A stretch of DNA of 64,000 bases from Phragmites australis (Eukaryota; Streptophyta; Magnoliopsida; Poales; Poaceae). The DNA lies in contig NC_084933.1 in assembly GCF_958298935.1 (NCBI RefSeq), positions 30,652,334 through 30,716,333 on the forward strand. The letters run 5' to 3'. The position numbers were made by a program, and so were the translations under genes. The notes beneath the pieces are model-generated. The model searched no databases. It was not told where the DNA came from and was given only the letters and a program-made list of their open reading frames with translations. Below, in pieces: positions 63,842 to 64,000 of the stretch (position 1 is the first letter of the stretch; each line of letters opens with the position of its first letter).

Positions 63842-64000
63842 CTGCAAAGATGACAGCTTACTTAGAAAGGAAATCGTGATGCCACAGTGAACAATTATGC
63901 TAGCGTCAGTAGTATAAGAAAGTATCCAACACCTAAGGGTTCTATAATACAGGTGTTGAGAGAAGTACATGCCTTACTGAATCTGAAACGATACAAATAA

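Overview
This is a nuclear segment from a grass (Poaceae, probably panicoid). The genes have short exons, GT-AG introns and GC-rich first exons. The spacers carry typical grass mobile elements: Stowaway-like MITEs, Ac-like hAT elements, a CACTA element, a gypsy-type LTR element and L1-type LINEs. Nothing in it is bacterial or phage. There is no CRISPR array, operon or coordinated gene system. The genes are unrelated housekeeping or metabolic loci, and much of the noteworthy structure comes from transposons and gene decay.

Layout, left to right. 1-7.4 kb is repeat-rich spacer. It holds a mitochondrial-like block (about 1.73-2.64 kb), a degenerate copy of the 3' end of an OTU protease gene (about 3.08-3.64 kb), and an hAT element (3645-5478) inserted into that copy. 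The hAT itself contains a smaller Ac-like element (3812-4306), a second organelle-like block and a short captured coding fragment. 8.4-13.8 kb (+) is an intact RGP1-like gene (partner of the RAB6 exchange factor). It converges on an intact OTUD3-like deubiquitinase at 15.4-19.0 kb (-). 19.8-27.2 kb is a granulin-type papain protease pseudogene, split by a gag-only gypsy-like LTR element (20570-26368, minus-oriented). 28.4-30.0 kb (+) is a phytol/farnesol kinase family gene. 32.0-37.9 kb (-) is a GT47 exostosin-type glycosyltransferase whose 3.8 kb intron contains an antisense LINE. 38.8-40.6 kb is a CYP89-type cytochrome P450 pseudogene with a CACTA-type insertion and an internal deletion. 42.1-47.8 kb (+) is a PUX7-like UBA-UAS-UIM-UBX protein. 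47.8-54.6 kb is spacer with microsatellites and MITE-like sequence. 54.6-56.3 kb (-) is a trihelix transcription factor. 58.33-58.40 kb (-) is a tRNA-Ala(CGC). 59.26-62.78 kb (-) is a 5'-truncated LINE with recognisable target-site duplications. 63.7 kb to the window edge (-) is the last exon of an adenylate kinase.

The multi-exon models for RGP1, OTU, phytol kinase, GT47, PUX7 and the trihelix gene were built by hand. In each, every splice junction keeps the reading frame and the joined protein follows its family from start to stop. Family names come from remembered conserved sequences, not from a database search.
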